Shown: positions 55,238 through 63,705 of the stretch, one piece after another
Numbering within the stretch: the stretch's first letter is position 1
Layout of the letters: the number at the start of each line of letters is the position of its first letter
Assembly (NCBI RefSeq): GCF_009937765.1
Contig: NZ_CP047089.1
Coordinates: 2,602,272 to 2,666,271, forward strand
DNA from: Bacillus pumilus
GTDB taxonomy: Bacteria; Bacillota; Bacilli; Bacillales; Bacillaceae
Reading direction: 5' to 3'
DNA length: 64,000 nucleotides
Notes under the pieces: model-generated
What the model saw: the letters and a program-made list of their open reading frames with translations, nothing else
What the model was told of the DNA's origin: nothing
Databases searched by the model: none
Translations under genes and position numbers: made by a program

Positions 55238-55504
55238 ATGAAAAAAATTCTTGTTGTGTGCGGAAACGGATTAGGAAGCAGCTTTATCGTAGAAATGAAT
55301 GTCAAAAAAGCATTAGAAGAGTTAGGGCTTGTAGCTGAAGTGGATCATACCGATCTCAGCACAAGTAAAAATGAACTGGCTGATCTATATATTGGAGCCA
55401 CTGACATTATCGATCAGCTGGATGACGGCATAAGACAGGTTGCTGGATTACATAACTTGTTAGACCAGGAAGCCATTAAAGACGTCCTTCGCAAACACAT
55501 ATAA
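55238..55504 (+). CDS. PTS EIIB, ascorbate/Ula (SgaB) type
   Basis: This 88-residue phosphocarrier has the phosphorylated Cys at residue 8 in LVVCGNGLGSSFIVEMNVKK, the pattern of UlaB/SgaB-type EIIB proteins. It lies 15 nt after the PRD regulator and 25 nt before the EIIC gene. It passes phosphate from an EIIA to the incoming sugar. AAAGGAGGAAAAAG precedes the ATG. Confidence 0.9.
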   Translation: MKKILVVCGNGLGSSFIVEMNVKKALEELGLVAEVDHTDLSTSKNELADLYIGATDIIDQLDDGIRQVAGLHNLLDQEAIKDVLRKHI

Positions 55505-55529
55505 GCCACGAAAAAGGGGGATTCACATC

Positions 55530-56792
55530 ATGATAGAACTGATCATGAACGATATATTGGGTACACCGGCCATTCTCATTGGTTTGTTTGCGCTGGCTGG
55601 TTTACTTTTGCAGAAAAAATCAGCTGCAGATACCGTGTCAGGTACCTTAAAAACAACCATGGGATTTGTCATATTAGGAGCAGGCGCCACAGTCGTGTCT
55701 GATTCACTTGGGGTTTTCCGAAAAATGTTTGAAGCAGCATTTCACATTCAAGGGGTTGTGCCAAATACAGATGCCATGGCAGCTATTGCTCAAAAAGAAT
55801 TCGGGACACAGACAGCTCTCATTATGATTTTTGGCATGCTGGTCAATTTGCTATTGGCAAAATTCACCCCCTTTAAATATGTTTTTTTAACAGGACACCA
55901 TACCTTGTATATGGCTGCTATGCTCGCAGTCGTTCTATCGACAGCGGGAATGGAGGGATCGTTTCTTGTCACCGCCGGTTCAATCATATTAGGGACAGCT
56001 ATGGTCATTGCACCCGCTATTCTTCAGCCATTCACAAGGAAAGTCACTGGAAGCGATGATCTAGCGCTTGGACACTTCAGTACCTTCGGTTATTTTACAG
56101 CGGGAATGATCGGAAAATGGATCGGTCGTCCAGAAAGATCAACAGAAACCATTCAAGTGCCTAAATCACTCGGTTTTCTACGAGATACATCTGTGGCCAT
56201 TTCAATCACGATGGCTTTGCTCTTCTTTGCAATTGCACCGTTTGCTGGAATATCTTTTATAGAACAAATGAGTGGTGGCACAAACTTCGCTGTCTTCATT
56301 CTCATTCAAGCGATTACCTTTGCTGCTGGTGTTTACATTATTTTAGCCGGGGTGCGGATGGCAATTGGTGAAATCGTGCCTGCTTTCAAAGGAATTGCTG
56401 ATCGTTTTGTGAAAGGGGCAAAACCGGCACTTGACGCACCAACCGTTTTTCCATTTGCTCCAAATGCAGTCATTATCGGTTTTTTATGCAGCTTTGCAGG
56501 AGGCATCGTGTCTATTTTCCTTTTACCATTGTTTGGTTTAACTGTCATTGTTCCTGGTCTTGTCCCGCACTTTTTTTGCGGCGCTACAGCAGGAGTGTAT
56601 GGTAATGCAACAGGAGGGGTGAGAGGTGCTATCGCTGGGGCATTTGTGAATGGGTTGATCCTTTCCTTTTTACCTGCTTGTTTATTGCCTGTGTTAGGAA
56701 CCCTTGGTTTTGAAGGGACAACTTTTGGAGATACAGACTTTGGTATCATCGGAATCTTGATTGGATTGATCAAGTTTGTATTTCAGCTGTAA
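55530..56792 (+). CDS. PTS EIIC, ascorbate/Ula (SgaT/UlaA) type
   Basis: This 420-residue membrane protein has about 11 helices. It opens IMNDILGTPAILIGLFALAG and contains KTTMGFVILGAGATVVSDSL near residue 42, FLTGHHTLYMAAMLA near 115 and FCGATAGVYGNATGGVRGA near 348. It belongs to the UlaA-type transporters of the AG superfamily. The neighbouring epimerase is AlsE-like rather than an ascorbate enzyme, so the substrate is probably a ketose and not ascorbate. AAAAAGGGGG precedes the ATG. Confidence 0.88.
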   Translation: MIELIMNDILGTPAILIGLFALAGLLLQKKSAADTVSGTLKTTMGFVILGAGATVVSDSLGVFRKMFEAAFHIQGVVPNTDAMAAIAQKEFGTQTALIMIFGMLVNLLLAKFTPFKYVFLTGHHTLYMAAMLAVVLSTAGMEGSFLVTAGSIILGTAMVIAPAILQPFTRKVTGSDDLALGHFSTFGYFTAGMIGKWIGRPERSTETIQVPKSLGFLRDTSVAISITMALLFFAIAPFAGISFIEQMSGGTNFAVFILIQAITFAAGVYIILAGVRMAIGEIVPAFKGIADRFVKGAKPALDAPTVFPFAPNAVIIGFLCSFAGGIVSIFLLPLFGLTVIVPGLVPHFFCGATAGVYGNATGGVRGAIAGAFVNGLILSFLPACLLPVLGTLGFEGTTFGDTDFGIIGILIGLIKFVFQL

Positions 56793-56809
56793 AAAGGAGG
56801 ATTCTCAGA

Positions 56810-57502
56810 ATGTCAGCCATTTTTTCACCGTCACTGATGTGCATGGATTTAACGCACTTCCGCGAACATATTCATATTCTCAACACAAGAGCAGATCGAT
56901 ATCATGTCGATGTCATGGATGGTCATTACGTGAAAAATATCACCTTATCACCTTTTTTCATAGAACAGCTCCGAAAATTGACAGACAAACCAATTGATGT
57001 GCATCTTATGGCTGAATCCCCCCAAGAATTTTTAATTGATGCCTGCATTGATGCAGGCGCAAGCATGGTCTGCTTACACCCAGAGGTCGTGCAAAGAGAC
57101 GTTTTTAGGATCATTCGGCATATCCATCAAAGAGACTGCGAGGTTGGCTTTGTCTTAAATCCCGCCACACCAATTGCAGTGTTAGATTCCTATCTACATT
57201 TAATAGACCGAGTGACGATCATGACGATTGATCCAGGCTTTGCAGGACAGCCTTTTATTAAAGAAATGCTACAGAAAATTAAACAGGTGAAAGAGGTAAA
57301 AGAGAAGAAAGGATACTCATTTTCAATTGAAGTAGACGGCTCCTGTAATGAGCACACGTTCCGGCAGCTTGCTGAGGCTGGAAATGAGATCTATATTATC
57401 GGCAACTCAGGTTTATTCGGACTTCACCAGCAACTCGATACGGCTTGGGAGACAATGAAGCAATTGTTTTCAAAAGAAACAGCATCAATTGAATCACATT
57501 AG
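56810..57502 (+). CDS. alsE: allulose-6-phosphate 3-epimerase-like (AlsE) enzyme
   Basis: This 230-residue TIM-barrel enzyme of the ribulose-phosphate 3-epimerase family is close to E. coli AlsE in several places. These are FSPSLMCMDLTHFREHI, HVDVMDGHYVKNITLSPFF, TIMTIDPGFAGQPFIKEML, and EVDGSCNEHT followed by GNSGLFG. Ordinary Rpe proteins differ at SLMCMDL. AlsE interconverts D-allulose-6-phosphate and fructose-6-phosphate. It is the last gene of the PTS operon, 17 nt after the EIIC. Together they predict uptake and use of D-allulose or a similar ketose. A pentulose phosphate remains an alternative. Confidence 0.8.
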   Translation: MSAIFSPSLMCMDLTHFREHIHILNTRADRYHVDVMDGHYVKNITLSPFFIEQLRKLTDKPIDVHLMAESPQEFLIDACIDAGASMVCLHPEVVQRDVFRIIRHIHQRDCEVGFVLNPATPIAVLDSYLHLIDRVTIMTIDPGFAGQPFIKEMLQKIKQVKEVKEKKGYSFSIEVDGSCNEHTFRQLAEAGNEIYIIGNSGLFGLHQQLDTAWETMKQLFSKETASIESH

Positions 57503-57503
57503 T

Positions 57504-57532
57504 AAAAGAGGATGAAACAATCCTCTTTTTTT
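57504..57532 (+). terminator. terminator of the allulose-type PTS operon
   Basis: AAAAGAGGAT and ATCCTCTTTT form a stem with a 5-6-nt loop, followed by Ts. Confidence 0.85.
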
Positions 57533-57558
57533 ACGCAATTTTACTAAAATATCACTTG

Positions 57559-57580
57559 TAACCAAAACATAATCAAAAAA
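57559..57580 (+). promoter_or_regulatory. tandem IolR-like operator upstream of melR
   Basis: Two adjacent 11-mers, TAACCAAAACA and TAATCAAAAAA, fit the IolR motif WRAYCAADARD with one mismatch and none, respectively. The same tandem arrangement appears upstream of iolA at 63464-63485. Confidence 0.45.
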
Positions 57581-57606
57581 CAAAGGAAAAAATCATGAAT
57601 TCACAC

Positions 57607-57635
57607 TTGAAAGCGCTTTACCAACATGGTATCCT
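57607..57635 (+). promoter_or_regulatory. melR promoter with overlapping cre/LacI-type operator
   Basis: TTGAAA (57607-57612) and TATCCT (57630-57635) are separated by 17 nt. The near-palindrome TTGAAAGCGCTTTAC (57607-57621) covers the -35. It matches the cre pattern at most positions but could equally be MelR's own operator. Confidence 0.5.
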
Positions 57636-57684
57636 TCAAATATCTTTAGTAAACATTTAGTCAAAAACCAAGAGGAGTTTGCCT

Positions 57685-58725
57685 ATGACCACACTCAAAG
57701 ATATTGCTCATAATGCAAAAGTGTCCGTTTCTACTGTATCCCGTGTGTTAAATGGCGATCAAACCCTTGCCGTTTCTCACGCAACAAGACAAAACATCCT
57801 CGACATTGCAAAGAAGTTAAACTATACCCCAGTGAGAGCAAGAAAAGCCGATCAAGCAGAGGAAAAAAGCCCATCTGAATCCCCAATCATCGGTATCGTT
57901 GTCGCTCAATCCATTGACGAAGAATTAAATGATCCCTTTTTCTCATCGATTCGAAAAGGAATTGAAAAAGAATATGCCAAACAAGGGCTGTCCACCCTCC
58001 ATACCTTTCGCCTAAGAAGCATGGATCAAGGGGCGATGCTAAAGGATATTGATGGTTTGATCGTCATTGGCCGAATCAGTCCAGATACGGTTGAAAAAAT
58101 GACAAATCGAATGGAACACATTGTTTTTATCAATCATTATGCGGATGAGGATTTGTATGATTGTGTACATGTTGATTTTGTCAGAGCGGCAGATCGAGCC
58201 ATTCGCCATTTGCAATCGCTTGGCTATACACATTTAGGCTATATTGGTGGAAAGGAGCGAGAGCATTATTTCGAAGGGAATGCTGTGATTGAGGACGAAA
58301 GACAAACGACGTTTATGAAAAGAATGCAAGAAGCAGGTGGTCTTCATCTGGATGACATCCATATCGGGGAATACTCCATGCAAGAAGGCTATACGCTCAT
58401 GCAGCAGGCCATTAAAAAGGGGAACCTGCCACAAGCCTTTTTTATCGGAAGTGATTCAATGGCGATCGGTGCAATGCGTGCGCTCAACGAAGCCGGTCTA
58501 CGTGTACCTTCAGACGTATCCATCGTTGGGTTTAATGACATTGAAGCGGCTTCATTTTCAAGTCCGCCACTTACAACCGTCAAAGTATATACAGAAGAAA
58601 TGGGGGAAGTCGGTCTGAAGCTTTTGCTTGAGAGAATAAACGGCAGAAAGCTTCCTCTAAAAGTCGTCGTGCCAACAAAACTCATCGAACGGGGCAGCAC
58701 ATGTCTCGTCCATGAAAGGGGGTGA
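57685..58725 (+). CDS. melR: LacI-family regulator of the melibiose/raffinose operon
   Basis: This 346-residue protein has the LacI headpiece TLKDIAHNAKVSVSTVSRVL at residues 3-22 and a periplasmic-binding-protein-like effector domain. The latter contains FFIGSDSMAIGAMRALNEAG near 250 and VSIVGFNDIEAASF near 275. It precedes melE-melD-melC-melA as msmR (melR) does in B. subtilis, and most likely represses that operon until an alpha-galactoside is present. The ATG at 57685 follows GAGGAG with 7-nt spacing; the TTG at 57679 is rejected. The gap of about 220 nt to melE contains a separate promoter. Confidence 0.88.
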   Translation: MTTLKDIAHNAKVSVSTVSRVLNGDQTLAVSHATRQNILDIAKKLNYTPVRARKADQAEEKSPSESPIIGIVVAQSIDEELNDPFFSSIRKGIEKEYAKQGLSTLHTFRLRSMDQGAMLKDIDGLIVIGRISPDTVEKMTNRMEHIVFINHYADEDLYDCVHVDFVRAADRAIRHLQSLGYTHLGYIGGKEREHYFEGNAVIEDERQTTFMKRMQEAGGLHLDDIHIGEYSMQEGYTLMQQAIKKGNLPQAFFIGSDSMAIGAMRALNEAGLRVPSDVSIVGFNDIEAASFSSPPLTTVKVYTEEMGEVGLKLLLERINGRKLPLKVVVPTKLIERGSTCLVHERG

Positions 58726-58776
58726 ACCCGCGATTTCAGCAAACAAAAAAGAGACAAAAAAGCAGAAAGCAAGCTG

Positions 58777-58804
58777 CTTCGCACGATGGCCAGATCATGC
58801 GAAG
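58777..58804. other. inverted repeat between melR and melE
   Basis: CTTCGCA-C-GAT and ATC-A-TGCGAAG form a 10-bp interrupted stem around GGCCAG. It has no T-run and lies about 35 nt upstream of the melE promoter. It may be a protein-binding site or a weak processing hairpin. Confidence 0.35.
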
Positions 58805-58838
58805 AACAAGGCAGCCTACCGGTATGCTCTCTTATCTC

Positions 58839-58866
58839 TTTGAAAAGAATAGAATTCCAGTATAAT
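58839..58866 (+). promoter_or_regulatory. sigma-A-type promoter for melE-melA
   Basis: TTTGAA (58839-58844) and TATAAT (58861-58866) are separated by 16 nt, about 75 nt upstream of the melE start. Confidence 0.5.
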
Positions 58867-58943
58867 AGACTTCTTTTGTTTCAGCAACTGCATGAATTCT
58901 ACCGATTATCGTCTGAATTTTCAGTGATCAAAAGGAGGAAACC

Positions 58944-60200
58944 ATGAATAAAAAAATCATGCTGCTGACTGCGGTCTTTGTCTTAACCATTCTTTTGTCT
59001 GCTTGTGGCAATAATGGTACGTCCGAAGCAAACGGAAAGGTCACCCTGACGCTCTTTTCGACGATGAGCAATAGCGGGGAAAGAAAAGCGTTTGAAGAGG
59101 TGATTCGAGCGTTTGAAAAAGAGCATCCACATCTTCGAATCGATGCCAACTTCCCAGGCAACAGCTATGAAGATACGATCCGTGTCAAAATGGGGGCAAA
59201 TGATATGCCAGATCTGTTTGACACACATGGCTGGGCAAAACTCCGCTATAGCGAGTATGTCGCTGATTTAAAAGAGATGAATTGGGTGAAAAAACTTGAT
59301 CCTTCACTCGATCAAATTTTAAAGGACCAAGATGGCAAAGTATACGCGTATCCCCTAAATCAAGCAAAAGACGGGGTTAGCTTTAATGCCAATCTATTAA
59401 AGGACTATGACATTGAGGTTCCTAGAACACTCGATGAATTTAAATCGGCTTTGCTGACCGTTAAGGAAAAGAGCAAAGGAGAGGTTGTGCCGCTCTGGAT
59501 ACCAGGAGGAGACAACTCAAATATCGCCCAAGTCTTTGATGAACTCGCCACACCTTTATTGATCACGGGTCCAAACCATCAATACGGAAAAGAACTTGAG
59601 AACGGATCATTTGATTGGTCTCTCTATACACCACTTGCACAGTTCATGAAGGAGCTGAAGGATCAAGATCTTTTAAACAAAGATGTCCTCACAGCAAAAC
59701 TTTCTCAAGCACCTGAACTAATGGCACAAAACAAAATAGCCTTCACCTTTGTCGGAGGTTCTTTAGGACCTGAGGCGACAGAACTCAATCCATCGGTCAA
59801 AGTAGGCACAATGCCTGTTCCATCTATTCATAAAGGAGATAAGCAAAGCTGGATTGGAGGAGAACGGTTTACAGTCGCTGCCTGGAAAAACTCCAAACAT
59901 TTAAAAGAAGCAAAACAGTTCATCGATTTTCTCGCAAAGCCTGAAAATGCGAAAAAAATCGCAGAAGGTACCTCATCTGAAGCAGCCTTAAAACAAGTGA
60001 AAGCGAAAAACGATTACTCTACCTTTTACGATCAATACGAACAGGTGAAGATTGAACCGTATTTCGATCGAAAATACTTACCAAGCGGAATGTGGGCGGT
60101 CATGGCAACAACAGGGCAAGAATTATTAGCAGGCTCCATCACACCAGAACAATTATCGAAGAAGATGGAAGAGGAATATAAGCGTCTGAAAAAACAATAG
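58944..60200 (+). CDS. melE: alpha-galactoside-binding lipoprotein of ABC transporter
   Basis: This 418-residue extracytoplasmic binding protein has a lipoprotein signal peptide with the lipidated Cys at residue 21 (TILLSAC). The family 1 solute-binding fold follows: VTLTLFSTMSNSGERKAFEE and DMPDLFDTHGWAKLRYSEYV near the start, and WIGGERFTVAAW near 300. It delivers melibiose, raffinose or related sugars to MelD-MelC. AAAGGAGGAAACC precedes the ATG. The equivalent B. subtilis gene was called msmE. Confidence 0.9.
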   Translation: MNKKIMLLTAVFVLTILLSACGNNGTSEANGKVTLTLFSTMSNSGERKAFEEVIRAFEKEHPHLRIDANFPGNSYEDTIRVKMGANDMPDLFDTHGWAKLRYSEYVADLKEMNWVKKLDPSLDQILKDQDGKVYAYPLNQAKDGVSFNANLLKDYDIEVPRTLDEFKSALLTVKEKSKGEVVPLWIPGGDNSNIAQVFDELATPLLITGPNHQYGKELENGSFDWSLYTPLAQFMKELKDQDLLNKDVLTAKLSQAPELMAQNKIAFTFVGGSLGPEATELNPSVKVGTMPVPSIHKGDKQSWIGGERFTVAAWKNSKHLKEAKQFIDFLAKPENAKKIAEGTSSEAALKQVKAKNDYSTFYDQYEQVKIEPYFDRKYLPSGMWAVMATTGQELLAGSITPEQLSKKMEEEYKRLKKQ

Positions 60201-60230
60201 CAGGCTCATGCTGAAACAGGAGTGAAGCCA

Positions 60231-61163
60231 ATGAATGACATCACAAAAGCAGAGCAGCCAGCCGCATTCTCCCCTTTACCAAAGCAGAAAATGAAAAAAA
60301 ACCAGAATTCATCCCTTTGGTGGATGTACTTGCCAGCTGTTCTCGTTGTCAGTACCTTTATCATTTATCCTTTTTTGAACGGCATTCAGCTATCTTTTAC
60401 GAATTGGAATGGGTTTTCGCAAACTTATGAGTGGATTGGACTTGATCAATATAAGCGTCTGGTTCAGGACCCAACGACATGGCTTGTTGTTAAAAATACG
60501 CTTCTATACGGCATCGGGAGCACCATCTTACAAAATATCATCGGACTTGGTTATGCTCTTTTATTAAATCAAAGCTTAAAGATGAGAGCGATCACAAGAA
60601 CAGTCATCTATTTACCTGTCATGATTAGTCCGATTGCGATGGGCTATATTTGGTATTTCGTGTTTGCTTACCAAGGCGGTGCCTTAAACGATGTAGTGAC
60701 GCTTTTTGGATTTGATCAAATGAATGCGCTTGGCAATCCGCAATTAAACACATGGATCATTATGCTCGTCAACACCTATCAATTCGTCGGTATTGCGATG
60801 ATCATTTATTTAGCAGGACTGCAAAGCATTCCTAAGGATTATTATGAAGCCGCACAATTAGACGGCGCATCCAGCCTCCAGCAATTTAGTCGAATTACAT
60901 TGCCTCTCCTTCTACCGTCTATCACCATTAATGTTGTGCTAAATGTCATTGGCGGGCTCAAGCTCTTTGATGTGATTGTGGCGCTTACTGGCGGCGGACC
61001 GGGAGATTCCTCACAATCGATGTCGACCTTTATGTATGATCTGTATTTCAAACGTCAAGATGCAGGATATGCAGCAACACAAGGGGTCTTCATGGCGGTC
61101 ATCATCCTTGTCATTAGTGTCACAGCGCTGATGTATTTCAAACGAAAGGAGACCGAGATGTGA
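60231..61163 (+). CDS. melD: alpha-galactoside ABC transporter permease MelD
   Basis: This 310-residue membrane protein has six helices and the binding-protein-dependent transport EAA loop [20 protein letters not shown] near residue 205. It belongs to the MalF-type sugar permeases. The ATG at 60231 lies 8 nt after AGGAGTGA; the GTG at 60222 overlaps the ribosome site. It pairs with MelC. No ATPase gene is in the operon, so the shared ATPase MsmX encoded elsewhere is expected to power it, as in B. subtilis. Confidence 0.9.
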   Translation: MNDITKAEQPAAFSPLPKQKMKKNQNSSLWWMYLPAVLVVSTFIIYPFLNGIQLSFTNWNGFSQTYEWIGLDQYKRLVQDPTTWLVVKNTLLYGIGSTILQNIIGLGYALLLNQSLKMRAITRTVIYLPVMISPIAMGYIWYFVFAYQGGALNDVVTLFGFDQMNALGNPQLNTWIIMLVNTYQFVGIAMIIYLAGLQSIPKDYYEAAQLDGASSLQQFSRITLPLLLPSITINVVLNVIGGLKLFDVIVALTGGGPGDSSQSMSTFMYDLYFKRQDAGYAATQGVFMAVIILVISVTALMYFKRKETEM

Positions 61164-61993
61164 TGGAAAATACCTTTAAACGTAAGAAGAGATGGTACAC
61201 CGTCCTTGCCCTTTTGGTGACAGTGCTTCATCTCATTCCATTTTATATCTTGCTGACGACATCATTCAAGGGAATAGGAGATTTTAGTTCAAAGTGGCTG
61301 TTTCCAAAAGCGCTTCATCTTGAAAACTTTCGCACGGCATGGACAGAGGCACAGCTTGGTCAGTCCTTTTTGAATACTGTGATCATTACATTCAGCTCTG
61401 CTGTATGCCTCATCTTTCTTGGTTCCCTTGCAGCCTATCCGCTCGCAAGGAGAAGCACAAAGCTAAATAAAGCAGTGTATGTTTTATTCATTGCTATTAT
61501 GGTCATTCCACCACTCACAGCCCTTGTCCCGCTCTATAAAATGGTCGTTCAAATCGGGATGATGAACACCTATCAAATCGCTATTTTAAATAATGTTGCT
61601 GCTTTTTTGCCGCTAACGATTTTCTTATACGCAGGCTTTATCCGGTCGACCATTCCAAAGGAGCTTGAAGAAGCAGCCCGTATTGATGGAGCGGGGACAC
61701 TTAGGGTTTTTTTCACCATCGTTTTCCCACTTCTGAAACCTATTACCGCTTCGGTTTTAATCATTGCCTGTGTGTATATTTGGAACGACTATCAATTTGC
61801 CATCTTCTTTTTACAAGATAAGGAGATGCATACACTCACAGTCGCCTTATCCCATTTTTTTGGTCAAAATCAGCATCAGTTACAGCTCGTTGGTGCCGCT
61901 GCGCTCATTGCGATGCTGCCAATGGTAATGATGTTTTTACTGTTGCAAAAATATTTTATCGCAGGGCTTTCACAAGGCTCTGTCAAAGGGTAG
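61163..61993 (+). CDS. melC: alpha-galactoside ABC transporter permease MelC
   Basis: This 276-residue membrane protein is a MalG-type sugar permease with six helices. Its EAA loop, IPKELEEAARIDGAGTLRVF, lies near residue 172. It overlaps melD by one nucleotide (TGATG). A GTG at 61160 has slightly better spacing from AAAGGAG and cannot be excluded as the start. It works with MelD and the lipoprotein MelE. Confidence 0.9.
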   Translation: MENTFKRKKRWYTVLALLVTVLHLIPFYILLTTSFKGIGDFSSKWLFPKALHLENFRTAWTEAQLGQSFLNTVIITFSSAVCLIFLGSLAAYPLARRSTKLNKAVYVLFIAIMVIPPLTALVPLYKMVVQIGMMNTYQIAILNNVAAFLPLTIFLYAGFIRSTIPKELEEAARIDGAGTLRVFFTIVFPLLKPITASVLIIACVYIWNDYQFAIFFLQDKEMHTLTVALSHFFGQNQHQLQLVGAAALIAMLPMVMMFLLLQKYFIAGLSQGSVKG

Positions 61994-62026
61994 TTCAATA
62001 TATGGATGCAAAAAGGAGAGTCAGCT

Positions 62027-63367
62027 ATGTCTAAAATTACATTTATCGGTGCAGGGAGTACCGTCTTTGCTAAAAATATATTAGGAGATTGTTTGTTCGT
62101 CCCCGCACTAAGCGATTTTGAATTCGCTTTATATGATATCGACCATAAACGGCTGAAAGAATCAGAAACGATGCTCCGCCATTTAAAAGAGAACTACGGT
62201 GCACATGTGACCATTACGTCCTATCACAACCGAAAAGAAGCCTTAAAGGATGCAAAATATGTGATTAATGCCATCCAGGTTGGAGGCTACCGGCCAAGCA
62301 CAGTGATTGATTTTGAGATTCCGAAAAAATATGGGTTAAGACAAACGATTGCGGATACGGTTGGCATTGGCGGGATCTTCCGCTTCCTTCGAACATTTCC
62401 TGTGATGCTTGATCTTGCAAAGGAGATGGAAGAGGTTTGCCCAAATGCTTTATTGTTAAATTACACAAATCCAATGGCCACACTGACAGGTGCAATGCTG
62501 CGCTACACACCGGTTCAAACGGTGGGTCTTTGTCATAGCGTGCAGGTGTGTACAAAGGATCTATTTGAATCACTTGAAATGGATCATGAAGGAATTGAAG
62601 AAAAAATTGCTGGCATCAATCATATGGCGTGGTTATTAGAAGTGAAACGAGACGGAAAAGATTTGTATCCAGACATCAAAAGAAGAGCGAAAGAAAAGCA
62701 AAAATCACGGCATCATGATATGGTACGTTTTGAGCTGATGGATAAATTCGGCTATTATGTCACAGAGTCCTCAGAGCATAATGCCGAATACCACCCTTAT
62801 TTTATCAAATCGCGGTACCCAGAATTGATCGGTCAATTTAACATTCCGCTAGATGAATACCCGAGACGCTGCGAGGAACAAATCAACAACTGGAATTCCA
62901 TGAAGCATGACCTTGTGAGCAATACACAGATCACACATACTCGCTCAAAAGAATATGGTTCACGTATCATTGAAGCGATTGAAACGAACGTTCCCTTTAA
63001 ATTTGCCGGGAATGTGCTGAACACAGGTGGCCTCATTCACAACCTGCCTGAAAAAGCGTGTGTCGAAGTGCCGTGTGTTGCAGACCGGAGCGGGATCATG
63101 CCATGCCATGTCGGAGAGATTCCTGAACAACTGGCGGGACTGAACCGGACCAATATCAGTTCACAGCTCATGACCATCGAAGCAGCAATCAGCGGGAAAA
63201 AAGAACACGTTTATCAAGCGGCATTACTAGATCCACACACAAGTGCTGAACTGTCGATTGATGACATCATCAAATTATGCGATGAACTCATTGAAGCACA
63301 TAGTGAGATGCTCCCGCATTTTGCAGATCCGAATCAATATGCCGCATCAACCAACTTACAGAAATAA
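62027..63367 (+). CDS. melA: alpha-galactosidase, glycoside hydrolase family 4
   Basis: This 446-residue cytosolic enzyme hydrolyses alpha-1,6-galactosides using NAD+ and Mn2+, as in family GH4. The N-terminal Rossmann motif is FIGAGSTVFAKNIL. Family segments include NYTNPMATLTGAM near residue 143, the metal-binding VGLCHSVQVCTKDL near 167 and AGINHMAWLLEVKRDG near 193. The ATG at 62027 follows AAGGAGA with 7-nt spacing; an upstream frame at 62006 covers the ribosome site. It ends the mel operon with a strong terminator. Confidence 0.93.
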   Translation: MSKITFIGAGSTVFAKNILGDCLFVPALSDFEFALYDIDHKRLKESETMLRHLKENYGAHVTITSYHNRKEALKDAKYVINAIQVGGYRPSTVIDFEIPKKYGLRQTIADTVGIGGIFRFLRTFPVMLDLAKEMEEVCPNALLLNYTNPMATLTGAMLRYTPVQTVGLCHSVQVCTKDLFESLEMDHEGIEEKIAGINHMAWLLEVKRDGKDLYPDIKRRAKEKQKSRHHDMVRFELMDKFGYYVTESSEHNAEYHPYFIKSRYPELIGQFNIPLDEYPRRCEEQINNWNSMKHDLVSNTQITHTRSKEYGSRIIEAIETNVPFKFAGNVLNTGGLIHNLPEKACVEVPCVADRSGIMPCHVGEIPEQLAGLNRTNISSQLMTIEAAISGKKEHVYQAALLDPHTSAELSIDDIIKLCDELIEAHSEMLPHFADPNQYAASTNLQK

Positions 63368-63378
63368 ACTAGCCCCTA

Positions 63379-63406
63379 CCTGATGCAATGCGCATCAGGT
63401 TTTTTT
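63379..63406 (+). terminator. terminator of the mel operon
   Basis: CCTGATGC and GCATCAGG form an 8-bp stem with a 5-nt loop, followed by seven Ts. Confidence 0.88.
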
Positions 63407-63427
63407 ATGCTGCAAATAGAGGATTGA

Positions 63428-63442
63428 CTGAAAGCGTTTTTA
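63428..63442 (+). promoter_or_regulatory. cre-like site upstream of the iol operon
   Basis: CTGAAAGCGTTTTTA matches the cre consensus at all but two positions and has the central CG. It lies about 260 nt upstream of iolA. Confidence 0.4.
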
Positions 63443-63463
63443 ATATTATGATTTTTCTAAAGT

Positions 63464-63485
63464 TAACCAAAAGTTAATCAAAAAT
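63464..63485 (+). promoter_or_regulatory. tandem IolR operator upstream of iolA
   Basis: Two adjacent 11-mers, TAACCAAAAGT and TAATCAAAAAT, both fit WRAYCAADARD fully. A weaker third match, AAACCAAAACG, lies near 63583. TTGACA occurs at 63602 but I could not pair it with a proper -10. No other feature is evident in the 300-nt leader. Confidence 0.6.
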
Positions 63486-63705
63486 ACACCATGAATGAAT
63501 CGCATTCAGGAATCATTTCTCACAAACCAATGGATGGGCGTCAGCCTTTCACACGTTAGAGCAAGCTTTTATCACAACGTAAACCAAAACGACAATAATA
63601 TTTGACAAAGAGTGTATACAGATGGACGCCCGTTAGATGAGACAATGACAATCAAACACATCCTATAAGCATGACACATTTTTTTATAAAAAGGAGAGAG
63701 GGAAC

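Noticed and set aside
58944..61993. Missing ATPase suggesting a broken mel transporter
   Set aside because: In B. subtilis, sugar importers of this type share the MsmX ATPase encoded elsewhere, so its absence is normal.
63602..63620. TTGACA ... TATACA as the iolA promoter
   Set aside because: The two hexamers are only 7 nt apart, too close to act together as -35 and -10.
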